Of a DNA stretch of 64,000 nt, positions 26,570 through 35,273 are shown piece after piece. Below the pieces are notes generated by a model. The model did not search any database. It worked only from the letters and a program-made list of their open reading frames with translations, and was not told where the DNA came from. The translations under genes and the position numbers were made by a program. This DNA is from RUG11237 sp050874665 (GTDB lineage Bacteria; Bacillota; Clostridia; Lachnospirales; Lachnospiraceae). The first letter of the stretch is position 1. Every line of letters begins with the position of its first letter. The stretch is taken from NCBI GenBank assembly GCA_050874665.1, contig JBNMLC010000001.1, positions 62,001 to 126,000 of the forward strand, given 5' to 3'.

Positions 26570-27750
26570 TTGCAAAAGAATTTCTTGATATGCTGGGACA
26601 AAAATCTGTGATTCGTGAAATTTTTGCATATGGATCAGAACGTGCAAAAGAGATTGGTTATGAAAATGTATTTGATTACAGTCTGGGAAATCCATCCGTT
26701 CCGACACCAAAAGAATTTGCAGAAAAGGTGGTAGACCTGGTGACAAATAAGGATCCGATGGCAGTTCACGGTTACAGCCCAAGTCTTGGAATTGAGTCAG
26801 TACGTGATGCTGTGGCACAGTCGCTAAACAAAAGATTTGGAATGAATTATACGCTGGAGCATATTTTTATGACGAGTGCAGCAGCCAGTGCGATAGCTCA
26901 TGCGTTGCGTTGCGTGACAGTTCCGGGAGATGAGGTAATTACTTTTGCACCGTACTTTAGTGAATATGTTCTGTATGTAACGAAAACAGGGGCAAAATTA
27001 AAAGTGGTGCCGGCAGACACCAAAAATTTTCAGATTGATTTTGAAGCCTTTGACAAACTTATGAATGAAAAGGTTATGGCGATACTTATTAATACACCAA
27101 ATAACCCATCAGGTAGTGTGTATTCTGAGGAAACATTAAAAAAACTCGCAGCCTATCTTGGACAGAAAGAACAGCAGTATTCCCATCCGATTTATATTAT
27201 TTCAGATGAGCCATACAGAGAAATTGTATTTCATGGTGTCAAAGCTCCTTATGTGGCAAAATATTATAAAAATACACTGACATGCTATTCTTTTAGTAAA
27301 TCTGTGTCGCTTCCCGGAGAAAGAATTGGATATCTTGCAGTATGTCCGGAATGTGAGGGAGCCGATGTGCTGGTAGATATGTGTGGACAAATTTCCAGAG
27401 GAATTGGTCATAATTGTCCATCTTCTCTGATTCAGCTTGCCTTACCTTCTATTTTAGATAAAACTTCGGATTTATCCGTATATGAAACCAATAAAAATAT
27501 TTTGTATAAAGCATTGACAGAGATGGGATTTGAATGTGTCGAGCCGGGAGGAACCTTCTATATGTTCCCGAAATCCTTAGAACCGGATGCAAAGGCTTTT
27601 TGCGAGAAAGCCTTAAGGTATGACCTTCTCTTAGTTCCGGGAGATGGATTTGAATGTAAAGGTCATTTCAGAATGGCGTATTGTATTCCGACAGAAAAAG
27701 TAGAAAGATCTTTAGCGGCATTTGAAAAACTGGTAAAGGAATATAAGTAG
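26566..27750 (+). CDS. PLP-dependent class I/II aminotransferase
   Basis: Fold-type I aminotransferase, 394 residues. NTPNNPSGSVYSEE, SDEPYREIVFHG and YSFSKSVSLPGERIGY (with the Schiff-base Lys) are standard; the C-terminal Arg for the substrate carboxylate is in GHFRMAYCIP. It belongs to the group annotated as pyridoxal phosphate-dependent aminotransferases in Lachnospiraceae, substrate not certain. Coupled to the HAD phosphatase gene. Confidence 0.92.
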   Translation: MIAKEFLDMLGQKSVIREIFAYGSERAKEIGYENVFDYSLGNPSVPTPKEFAEKVVDLVTNKDPMAVHGYSPSLGIESVRDAVAQSLNKRFGMNYTLEHIFMTSAAASAIAHALRCVTVPGDEVITFAPYFSEYVLYVTKTGAKLKVVPADTKNFQIDFEAFDKLMNEKVMAILINTPNNPSGSVYSEETLKKLAAYLGQKEQQYSHPIYIISDEPYREIVFHGVKAPYVAKYYKNTLTCYSFSKSVSLPGERIGYLAVCPECEGADVLVDMCGQISRGIGHNCPSSLIQLALPSILDKTSDLSVYETNKNILYKALTEMGFECVEPGGTFYMFPKSLEPDAKAFCEKALRYDLLLVPGDGFECKGHFRMAYCIPTEKVERSLAAFEKLVKEYK

Positions 27751-27783
27751 TTTAAGCAAAATAAAAAGAAAAAGAGGCAAAAA

Positions 27784-28134
27784 ATGGATAGGTTATGTAT
27801 CGAGCTGGCAAAAAGCGGCGTAGATATGGAACGCGTTATGACACGTTTTATGAAAAACGAAGCATTATATATCAAGTTTCTGAAGCGTTTTGCAGAAGAA
27901 GATCAAAACTATGATAATATGCAAAGATATTTTAAAGAGGAAGCATATGAAGACGCATTTAAGGCAGCACATTCTTTAAAGGGACTCTTGGCTAATTTAG
28001 GACTGGATGATATTATGGGGTCCGTTGCCATAATTACCGAAAAGTTAAGAAACGGTTCTACGGAAGGCGTGGGGGAACTTATGCTACAGGCAGAAAAGGA
28101 GTACCAGAATATAATCAAAATATTGAAAATGTGA
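27784..28134 (+). CDS. stand-alone histidine phosphotransfer (HPt) protein
   Basis: A 116-residue helical bundle. The phosphorylatable His is in KAAHSLKGLLANLGLDDI (about residue 61), a consensus HPt motif. Such proteins pass phosphate between response regulator and hybrid kinase receivers, but no kinase or receiver gene lies nearby. Weak spacing (33 bases) suggests it follows the aminotransferase in one transcript. Confidence 0.9.
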   Translation: MDRLCIELAKSGVDMERVMTRFMKNEALYIKFLKRFAEEDQNYDNMQRYFKEEAYEDAFKAAHSLKGLLANLGLDDIMGSVAIITEKLRNGSTEGVGELMLQAEKEYQNIIKILKM

Positions 28135-28188
28135 TGGGACAGCCTGCCTGTCATGATAGGAATGAATTGGAATGTGTGAAAAAACTTC

Positions 28189-28217
28189 TTGCGTATTTTA
28201 AAAAGTGAGTATATAAT
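28189..28217 (+). promoter_or_regulatory. predicted promoter of the serS T-box transcript
   Basis: TTGCGT (28189-28194), 17 bases, TATAAT (28212-28217). Confidence 0.65.
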
Positions 28218-28223
28218 AACGAA

Positions 28224-28475
28224 AGACAGAAAGAATAAGAATAGATATGTTGATGAAAGCTACAGTTTTAGAAATCTTTCAGAGAGTTTGCGGTTGGTGA
28301 GAGCAGACAGAGGACAAAACTTTTCCACTTTCGGAGTAGTTGGTGAAAACCGAAGGCCGGTACCCTTTACCGTACCATAGAGTGGTCGTATGCAATACGA
28401 CAATTTGGGTGGCAACACGGAATATTTCGTCCCATGTAATGGTAGCAATCTATCTATCATGCATGGGATTTTTTG
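28224..28475 (+). promoter_or_regulatory. T-box riboswitch of serS, specifier UCC
   Basis: Leader that senses uncharged tRNA-Ser and lets transcription continue into serS. The apical stem I loop is recognisable (GAGAGTTTGCGGTTGGTGAGA). GAAAG/CTTTC and AGTTTT/AAAACT pairings frame a specifier loop reading TTTCCA, so the specifier is UCC (28324-28326), a Ser codon. Stem III is GTCGTA...TACGAC. The T-box core GGGTGGCAACACGG is at about 28407-28420. Its TGGC would pair with an acceptor end bearing G73, as in tRNA-Ser, an independent agreement. The terminator pairs CCCATG (28431-28436) with CATGGG (28462-28467), followed by ATTTTTT. Confidence 0.92.
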
Positions 28476-28575
28476 TTCTATAGTTAACAGAAGTTAACAG
28501 ATCTGTGTTGCAAAGAAGTCTGCTCGTATGCAGTGCACCAATCGTATATGATTTTACTTAATTTAGGAGGAAAAT

Positions 28576-29853
28576 ATGTTAGATTTAAAATTTTTAAGAG
28601 AGAACCCTGACATCGTAAAACAAAATATCAAAAATAAATTCCAGGACCATAAGTTACCTATGGTGGATGAAGTGATTGAATTAGATGCACAGAGCCGAAA
28701 AGCACAGCAGGAGGCAGATTCACTGCGAGCAAACCGTAAGACAATATCTAAGCAGATTGGTGCATTGATGGCACAGGGCAAAAAGGAAGAGGCAGAACAG
28801 TTAAAGGAGCAAGTGAATAAGGATGCAGCACGTTTAGAGGAATTAGAAGCACAGGAAAAGGAACTTGCAGAAAAAGTAAAGAAAATTATGATGGTAATAC
28901 CAAATATCATTGATCCAAGTGTGCCAATTGGCAAGGATGACAGTGAAAATGTGGAAATCGAAAAATTCGGTGAGCCGGTAGTTCCGGATTACGAAGTGCC
29001 ATATCATGCAGATATTATGGAAAAGTTTCATGGACTTGACTTGGATAGTGCCAGAAAGGTAGCTGGAAACGGATTTTATTATTTGATGGGAGACATTGCC
29101 AGATTACATTCCGCAATTATTTCTTATGCAAGAGATTTTATGATAAATAAAGGTTTTACTTATTGTGTACCTCCATTCATGATTCGAAGCGATGTAGTAA
29201 CAGGTGTTATGAGCTTTGATGAAATGGATGCTATGATGTACAAAATAGAAGGCGAAGATTTATATTTAATTGGAACCAGTGAGCATTCCATGATTGGTAA
29301 GTTCATTGATACGATTGTGAAGGAAGAAAATCTTCCATATACATTAACCAGTTATTCCCCATGTTTCCGTAAAGAAAAGGGAGCACACGGAATTGAAGAA
29401 CGTGGTGTGTACAGAATTCATCAGTTTGAAAAGCAGGAAATGATTGTAGTATGTAAGCCGGAAGAAAGCAAAATGTGGTTTGATAAGCTGTGGCAGAACA
29501 CAGTGGAATTATTCCGCTCTTTAGATATTCCGGTAAGGACACTAGAGTGCTGTTCCGGTGATTTAGCAGACTTAAAAGTGAAATCCATTGATGTGGAAGC
29601 ATGGTCACCAAGACAGAAGAAGTATTTTGAAGTGGGAAGCTGTTCTAACTTAGGAGATGCACAGGCAAGAAGACTTAAGATTCGTGTAGTAGGTGAAAAG
29701 GGCAAATATTTTGCACACACCTTAAACAATACAGTAGTAGCACCACCTCGTATGCTGATTGCTTTTCTCGAAAACAATTTAAAAGAGGACGGAAGTGTTG
29801 CAATTCCAAAAGCATTACAGCCATATATGGGTGGAATGACAGAAATCAGATAA
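28576..29853 (+). CDS. serS: seryl-tRNA synthetase
   Basis: Class II synthetase that charges tRNA-Ser. The 425-residue protein has the long N-terminal antiparallel coiled coil (about 30-105) that grips the tRNA's long variable arm. Class II motifs follow: motif 2 in SPCFRKEKGAHGIEERGVYRIHQFEKQE and motif 3 in NNTVVAPPRMLIAFLEN. Start ATG 28576 follows AGGAGG. Controlled by the upstream Ser T-box. Confidence 0.98.
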   Translation: MLDLKFLRENPDIVKQNIKNKFQDHKLPMVDEVIELDAQSRKAQQEADSLRANRKTISKQIGALMAQGKKEEAEQLKEQVNKDAARLEELEAQEKELAEKVKKIMMVIPNIIDPSVPIGKDDSENVEIEKFGEPVVPDYEVPYHADIMEKFHGLDLDSARKVAGNGFYYLMGDIARLHSAIISYARDFMINKGFTYCVPPFMIRSDVVTGVMSFDEMDAMMYKIEGEDLYLIGTSEHSMIGKFIDTIVKEENLPYTLTSYSPCFRKEKGAHGIEERGVYRIHQFEKQEMIVVCKPEESKMWFDKLWQNTVELFRSLDIPVRTLECCSGDLADLKVKSIDVEAWSPRQKKYFEVGSCSNLGDAQARRLKIRVVGEKGKYFAHTLNNTVVAPPRMLIAFLENNLKEDGSVAIPKALQPYMGGMTEIR

Positions 29854-29880
29854 AGAGTGTACCAGGAAAGGAGAAAAATA

Positions 29881-31140
29881 ATGGAAAAGAAACCATTCGT
29901 AACCTTAGAACAAGTAAAAGAAATTACAAAGACATATCCTACCCCATTTCATTTATATGATGAAAAAGGAATTCGTGAAAATGCAAGAAAATTAAAACAG
30001 GCATTTGCATGGAATAAAGGATTTAAAGAATATTTTGCAGTGAAGGCAACCCCAAATCCATATATCATGAATATTTTAAAAGAAGAAGGAATTGGTGCAG
30101 ACTGTTCTTCATTGCCGGAATTGTATTTAAGTAATAAAGTAGGTTTAAAAGGTCATGAAATTATGTTTTCTTCTAATGTTACACCGAGAGAAGACTTTGA
30201 ATATGCAGCCAAAATCGGAGCAATCATCAACTTTGATGATTTGACACATGTGGATTTCTTTGGGGAAATTGCTGAATTTCCAGAGACAATGTGCTGCCGT
30301 TATAATCCGGGCGGAGATTTTGTATTGCAGAATCAGATTATGGATACTCCACAGGACGCCAAATATGGTATGACGAAGGAACAGATGAAGGAAGCATATA
30401 AGAAAATGAAAGCCAAAGGAGTAAAACATTTTGGTATTCATGCTTTCCTTGCCAGCAATACGGTAACAAATGAGTATTATCCAAGACTTGCAAAGATTTT
30501 ATTTGAATTGGCAAAAGAACTGCACGAAGAACTGGATGTGCATATCGCATTTATCAACCTTTCCGGTGGTGTGGGTATTCCTTACAGACCGGATCAGGAG
30601 CCAAATGATATTCTGGCAATTGGTGAAGGTGTAAGAAAAGCTTTTGAAGAGGTACTTATTCCGGCAGGCATGGGTGATGTGGCAATCTTTACGGAACTTG
30701 GAAGATTTATGTTAGGACCATACGGATGTCTTGTAACTAAGGCAATCCATGAAAAACATATTTACAAGGAATATATTGGGGTGGATGCCTGTGCGGCAAA
30801 CCTGATGCGCCCGGCTATGTATGGAGCATACCATCATATCACAGTGCTTGGAAAAGAAAAGGAGCCTTGTGACCATGTATATGATATTACGGGTGGACTT
30901 TGTGAAAATAATGACAAATTTGCCATTGACAGAGCATTGCCAAAAATTGACATGGGAGATTATCTGGTGCTTCATGATACTGGTGCGCATGGATTTTCTA
31001 TGGGGTATAACTATAATGCGAAGCTTCGTTCCGCAGAACTTTTATTAAAAGAAAACGGAGAAGTACAGCAGATTCGTCGTGCAGAAACTATGGAAGACTA
31101 TTTTGCAACACTTGATTTAGATAAGTTTCCGTTAAGCTAG
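29881..31140 (+). CDS. lysA: diaminopimelate decarboxylase
   Basis: PLP-dependent fold-type III (alanine-racemase-like barrel) decarboxylase making L-lysine from meso-diaminopimelate. The PLP-binding Lys is in KEYFAVKATPNPYIM (about residue 54); the phosphate-binding Gly stretch is INLSGGVGIPYRPDQEP; the second active-site region is ECC-like VDACAANLMRPAMYGAYHHI and the conserved ITGGLCENNDKFA. ATG 29881 follows AAAGGAG; the GTG at 29857 is upstream of that site. 419 residues, normal length. It sits 27 bases after serS and may share its T-box transcript. Confidence 0.93.
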   Translation: MEKKPFVTLEQVKEITKTYPTPFHLYDEKGIRENARKLKQAFAWNKGFKEYFAVKATPNPYIMNILKEEGIGADCSSLPELYLSNKVGLKGHEIMFSSNVTPREDFEYAAKIGAIINFDDLTHVDFFGEIAEFPETMCCRYNPGGDFVLQNQIMDTPQDAKYGMTKEQMKEAYKKMKAKGVKHFGIHAFLASNTVTNEYYPRLAKILFELAKELHEELDVHIAFINLSGGVGIPYRPDQEPNDILAIGEGVRKAFEEVLIPAGMGDVAIFTELGRFMLGPYGCLVTKAIHEKHIYKEYIGVDACAANLMRPAMYGAYHHITVLGKEKEPCDHVYDITGGLCENNDKFAIDRALPKIDMGDYLVLHDTGAHGFSMGYNYNAKLRSAELLLKENGEVQQIRRAETMEDYFATLDLDKFPLS

Positions 31141-31213
31141 AAAGCTTCATTATAATAATAAAGTTTTTCGTATTAGTATGTCAGTAGGATTTGCATGATA
31201 CGAAGGAGAACAA

Positions 31214-31258
31214 AATCAAGGCTGAAACTATGAAGTGATAGAATCAGCCTTGATTTTT
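31214..31258 (+). terminator. terminator after lysA
   Basis: AATCAAGGCTGA pairs perfectly with TCAGCCTTGATT, followed by TTT. Confidence 0.85.
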
Positions 31259-31375
31259 CGTGCATATTTACCGATAAAATTAAAAAAATATAGAAAAAAT
31301 TGTGGAAGTGTGTTAAAATATATGTAAACTATAAAGATACCAGATAAAGAGGTATGAGGTTTGGGGGTAAAGCAT

Positions 31376-32911
31376 ATGGAAAGTACAAGAACAGGAGTAT
31401 TTCAAAGAAAAAAACGTAAGTATGAACAATTGGAGAACAGAAATGCCAAAACAAATCAACTTGCTCTTATCAGTATTACGATACTGGAACTGCTTTTAGT
31501 ATTTGCATTGACTATCCAGACATTTGTGCAGCAGACAACCTATGGAAAAATGGGAATTGTACCGTTGGGAATTTTAATTCTGAGTATGATTATCAATTGG
31601 ATTGTTTATAAAAAGGATAGGGCCAGTGAAACATTGAAATATGTTATGCTGCTTGGCTTTTTGATTGGTTGGGCGTACCTGATGATAACAGGAAAGAACG
31701 TATTGGTTACTTCCTACATATATTCTGTACTGATTGGCTCGATTTTATATCGTGATATTAAGTTTGAAAAGATAGTTTTCTGGGCAGTGATGGCAATTGT
31801 AATTGTGCGTACTGCTATCTGGGCGGTCAATGGATATTTGATGACATCGACAGATGCATTGGCTTTTATCAGTACCATAGTAAGCTTTATCGTAATTATT
31901 GTGATACATGTTACATCAAGACTTTATATTAAGTTTACACATGATATGTTACATTCTGTCGAAGACGAGAAGAAAGCACAGATGGAAATGATTCGGGATA
32001 TTTTAAATGTTTCAGAAGGCGTTACCAAAGAAGTGAGTCATGCAAATGAATTGATGGAAACATTAAAAGAATCTTCCGGTGTGGTTCACGGCTCTATTCA
32101 AGAGATTTCAAAGACGACACAGATAACGGCAGAAAGCGTTCAGCAACAGTCTGAGATGACTTCAGTGATTAATACTGCAATCAATGAAACGGCAGAAAAT
32201 GCCAGAATTATGGTAGAAACGGCGGAGAACTCCACCAAGGTTGTGGAAGAAAATTTAGTGGCAATGAATCAAATTCGTGAGAAGGCACAGACCATTGAAG
32301 AAACAAACGCTCACGTTGCCGGTTCCATGCAGGAATTACAGAAAAAGGCACAGGAAGTGCAACAGATTACAGAAGTTATTTTTTCTATTTCCAGCCAGAC
32401 CAATCTGCTTGCCTTAAACGCCTCCATTGAAAGTGCCAGAGCAGGGGAAGCAGGAAAAGGCTTTGCAGTGGTAGCAGAAGAAATAAGAAAGCTGTCAGAA
32501 GAAACCAGATTATCGACAGAAAAGATTACGGGAATTGTCCAGGAATTAAACATGAATGCTCAGAATGCAACAGAAGTAGTACAGGCCTCCATTGATGCCA
32601 TGAATCAACAAAATGAGATGGTAGAGAGTGCGGCAGACGGTTTTGCAGCTGTGCGTACTAATATGGAAACATTGACACAACGAGTGGAAGAAATGAATAA
32701 AAAAATTAAAAACTTAGTGGAATCTAACGATACGATTATTGAGAATATCAGCCAATTATCAGCCATTAGTGAGGAAATATCAGCCAGTGCAGAAGAGGTG
32801 GAAGAACGCAGTCAGGATAATCAGCAACAGGCACAGATGGCAACAGATGCGTTAAATCAGGTACAAGAATTGGTACAGGGATTTTCAAAGTATCAGGAAG
32901 AAATAAAATAG
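31376..32911 (+). CDS. methyl-accepting chemotaxis protein without HAMP domain (paralogue)
   Basis: A 511-residue chemoreceptor closely similar in layout to the one at 12205: about six N-terminal membrane segments (about 35-185), no HAMP, then a long helical signalling domain. The hairpin tip is ISSQTNLLALNASIESARAGEAGKGFAVVA. Shared stretches in both proteins (for example LALISIT/IELLL, AETAENARIMVE-like and QKKAQEVQQITEVIFSISSQ) indicate a duplication or a shared ancestor. ATG 31376 follows GGGGG. It is expressed alone, between two terminators. Confidence 0.93.
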   Translation: MESTRTGVFQRKKRKYEQLENRNAKTNQLALISITILELLLVFALTIQTFVQQTTYGKMGIVPLGILILSMIINWIVYKKDRASETLKYVMLLGFLIGWAYLMITGKNVLVTSYIYSVLIGSILYRDIKFEKIVFWAVMAIVIVRTAIWAVNGYLMTSTDALAFISTIVSFIVIIVIHVTSRLYIKFTHDMLHSVEDEKKAQMEMIRDILNVSEGVTKEVSHANELMETLKESSGVVHGSIQEISKTTQITAESVQQQSEMTSVINTAINETAENARIMVETAENSTKVVEENLVAMNQIREKAQTIEETNAHVAGSMQELQKKAQEVQQITEVIFSISSQTNLLALNASIESARAGEAGKGFAVVAEEIRKLSEETRLSTEKITGIVQELNMNAQNATEVVQASIDAMNQQNEMVESAADGFAAVRTNMETLTQRVEEMNKKIKNLVESNDTIIENISQLSAISEEISASAEEVEERSQDNQQQAQMATDALNQVQELVQGFSKYQEEIK

Positions 32912-32951
32912 TGCAATAGCTATAAATTTTGCAAAATGTTAAGAAAAATGC

Positions 32952-32983
32952 AGGCAGATGGTGAATGTCATCTGCCTTGCTTT
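32952..32983 (+). terminator. terminator after the second chemoreceptor
   Basis: AGGCAGATG pairs with CATCTGCCT around GTGAATGT, followed by TGCTTT. Confidence 0.75.
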
Positions 32984-33120
32984 ATGTATGTACTAAAAAA
33001 AATCCCCCGGGCCTATTGTATATGGCAGGATTTTAGAGTATACTTTTAAACATCATACTACATATGGATAATAAGAAGAAAAGTTAACAATATATAGAAT
33101 AAACGAAAGGGTGAATTAGC

Positions 33121-35253
33121 GTGTTTGTGGTAAAAAAAGACGGGACAAAAGAAGAATTTGATGTACAAAAAATCATCAGAGCTGTAAATAAATCGGCTTC
33201 CAGAATTATGTATGAATTTTCGAAGGAGGAGGTAGAGTTTATCTGTGAGTTTGCTTTAGAACGTGCAGGAAAGCTTGGAAAAGAAGAAATTACAATCAGT
33301 GAAATGCACAATATCGTAGAGGGTGCATTAGAAAAGGTAAATCCAAGTGTGGCTAAGAGCTACCGTGACTACAGAAATTATAAGCATGATTTTATTCACA
33401 TGATGGACGATGTGTACACGAAGAGTCAGTCTATCCGTTATATTGGAGATAAGAGCAATGCAAATACGGACAGTGCGTTAGTGGCAACTAAGAGAAGTCT
33501 TATTTTTAACGAATTAAATAAAGAATTGTATCGTAAATTCTTTATGAATAGAAACGAATTGCAGGCTTGCAAAGATGGATATATTTATATTCATGATCAG
33601 TCAGCAAGATTAGATACCATGAATTGCTGCCTGTTTGATGTGGCTTCCGTATTAAGAGGTGGTTTCGAAATGGGGAATGTCTGGTATAATGAGCCAAAGT
33701 CGCTAGATACGGCGTTTGATGTTATGGGGGATATTATTTTAAGTACGGCAGCCCAGCAGTACGGAGGTTTTACGGTGCCGGAAGCAGATAAAATTCTGGC
33801 TCCATATGCAGAAAAAAGTTATGAAAAATATAGAAAAGAGTTTTTAGAATATGGAGAGGAAAGCTGGCAGGGATATGCAGAAAAAGCGGATGAGTATGCT
33901 TACAATAAAGTAAAACGCGATTTCGAACAAGGCTGGCAGGGAATTGAGTATAAGTTAAATACAGTGGGGTCTTCTAGAGGGGATTATCCATTTGTTACAG
34001 TAACCATAGGACTTGGAACAGAGAGGTTTGAAAAGCTGGCATCCGTATCGTTACTGGAAGTGCATAAAGAAGGTCAGGGAAGACCGGGTAATAAAAAACC
34101 TGTATTATTTCCTAAAATTGTATTCCTATATGATGAAACTATTCATGGCGTGGGAGGCATCGCAGAAGATGTATTTGAAGCAGGGGTAGAGTGTTCTGCA
34201 AAAACCATGTATCCGGACTGGCTTTCCTTGAGTGGTGAAGGTTATATTGCAAGAATGTATAAAAAGTATGGAAAGGTGATTAGTCCAATGGGCTGTCGGG
34301 CATTTTTGAGTCCGTGGTATGAAAGGGGCGGCATGCATCCGGCAGATGATGATGATAAGCCGGTATTTACAGGACGATTTAATATCGGTGCAGTCAGTCT
34401 TCATCTTCCGATGATTCTGGCAAAGGCACGTTCTGAGAGCAGAGATTTTTATGAGGTGCTGGATTATTATTTAGAGATGATTCGTGGGCTTCACATTCGT
34501 ACTTATGATTATCTTGGAGAAATGAAAGCTTCCACAAATCCGTTGGGATATTGTGAAGGCGGTTTCTATGGCGGACATTTACAACCGGGAGAAAAGATTA
34601 AAAAGATATTAAAACCAATGACAGCATCGTTTGGAATTACAGCGTTGAATGAGCTGCAGGAATTATACAATGGAAAATCAATAGCAGAAGATGGAGCCTT
34701 TGCATTGGAGGTTTTGGAATATATTAACAGAAAAGTGGAACAATTCAAAGAGCAAGATGGAAATTTATATGCAATTTATGGTACTCCGGCAGAAAGTCTT
34801 TGTGGTCTGCAGGTAGAACAGTTTCGCAAAAAATATGGTATTGTAGAAAACGTGTCCGACAGACCATATGTAAGCAACAGTTTTCACTGTCATGTAACGG
34901 AGGATTTAACACCGATTCAAAAGCAGGATCTGGAAGGAAGATTCTGGGAATTGTGTAACGGTGGAAAAATTCAATATGTAAGGTATCCGATTTCTTATAA
35001 TACCGAAGCAATCCGAAGCCTGATTCGCAGGGCGATGGCATTAGGGTATTATGAAGGTGTTAATTTATCCTTAGCTTATTGTGATGATTGTGGATATCAG
35101 GAATTAGAGATGGATGTATGTCCAAAATGTGGTTCTAAAAATCTGACAAAGATTGATAGAATGAACGGGTATCTCTCCTACAGCCGTGTACACGGTGATA
35201 CAAGACTAAATGATGCTAAGATGGCGGAAATTGCAGAACGTAAGTCAATGTAA
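33121..35253 (+). CDS. nrdD: anaerobic ribonucleoside-triphosphate reductase
   Basis: Glycyl-radical enzyme that makes deoxyribonucleotides without oxygen. 710 residues. An ATP-cone regulatory domain covers about 1-90 (FVVKKDGTKEEFDVQKIIRAV), followed by the ten-stranded catalytic barrel. The C-terminus has the four-Cys zinc site CDDCGYQELEMDVCPKCGS and the radical site RMNGYLS (Gly about 683). GTG start at 33121. The activase gene nrdG, often adjacent, is not next to it; the following gene is a cell-wall hydrolase fusion. Confidence 0.97.
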   Translation: MFVVKKDGTKEEFDVQKIIRAVNKSASRIMYEFSKEEVEFICEFALERAGKLGKEEITISEMHNIVEGALEKVNPSVAKSYRDYRNYKHDFIHMMDDVYTKSQSIRYIGDKSNANTDSALVATKRSLIFNELNKELYRKFFMNRNELQACKDGYIYIHDQSARLDTMNCCLFDVASVLRGGFEMGNVWYNEPKSLDTAFDVMGDIILSTAAQQYGGFTVPEADKILAPYAEKSYEKYRKEFLEYGEESWQGYAEKADEYAYNKVKRDFEQGWQGIEYKLNTVGSSRGDYPFVTVTIGLGTERFEKLASVSLLEVHKEGQGRPGNKKPVLFPKIVFLYDETIHGVGGIAEDVFEAGVECSAKTMYPDWLSLSGEGYIARMYKKYGKVISPMGCRAFLSPWYERGGMHPADDDDKPVFTGRFNIGAVSLHLPMILAKARSESRDFYEVLDYYLEMIRGLHIRTYDYLGEMKASTNPLGYCEGGFYGGHLQPGEKIKKILKPMTASFGITALNELQELYNGKSIAEDGAFALEVLEYINRKVEQFKEQDGNLYAIYGTPAESLCGLQVEQFRKKYGIVENVSDRPYVSNSFHCHVTEDLTPIQKQDLEGRFWELCNGGKIQYVRYPISYNTEAIRSLIRRAMALGYYEGVNLSLAYCDDCGYQELEMDVCPKCGSKNLTKIDRMNGYLSYSRVHGDTRLNDAKMAEIAERKSM

Positions 35254-35273
35254 TGAAACACGGAGGGGCAGTT

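Noticed and set aside
28189..28380. 63-codon + strand frame over the serS leader
   Set aside because: It lies inside the T-box structure and its codons follow RNA helices, not a protein family.
32995..33040. NrdR box pair upstream of nrdD
   Set aside because: ACAATATATAG-like sequences occur near 33085 and TATTGTATAT near 33019, but the spacing is not the usual three helical turns and matches are weak.
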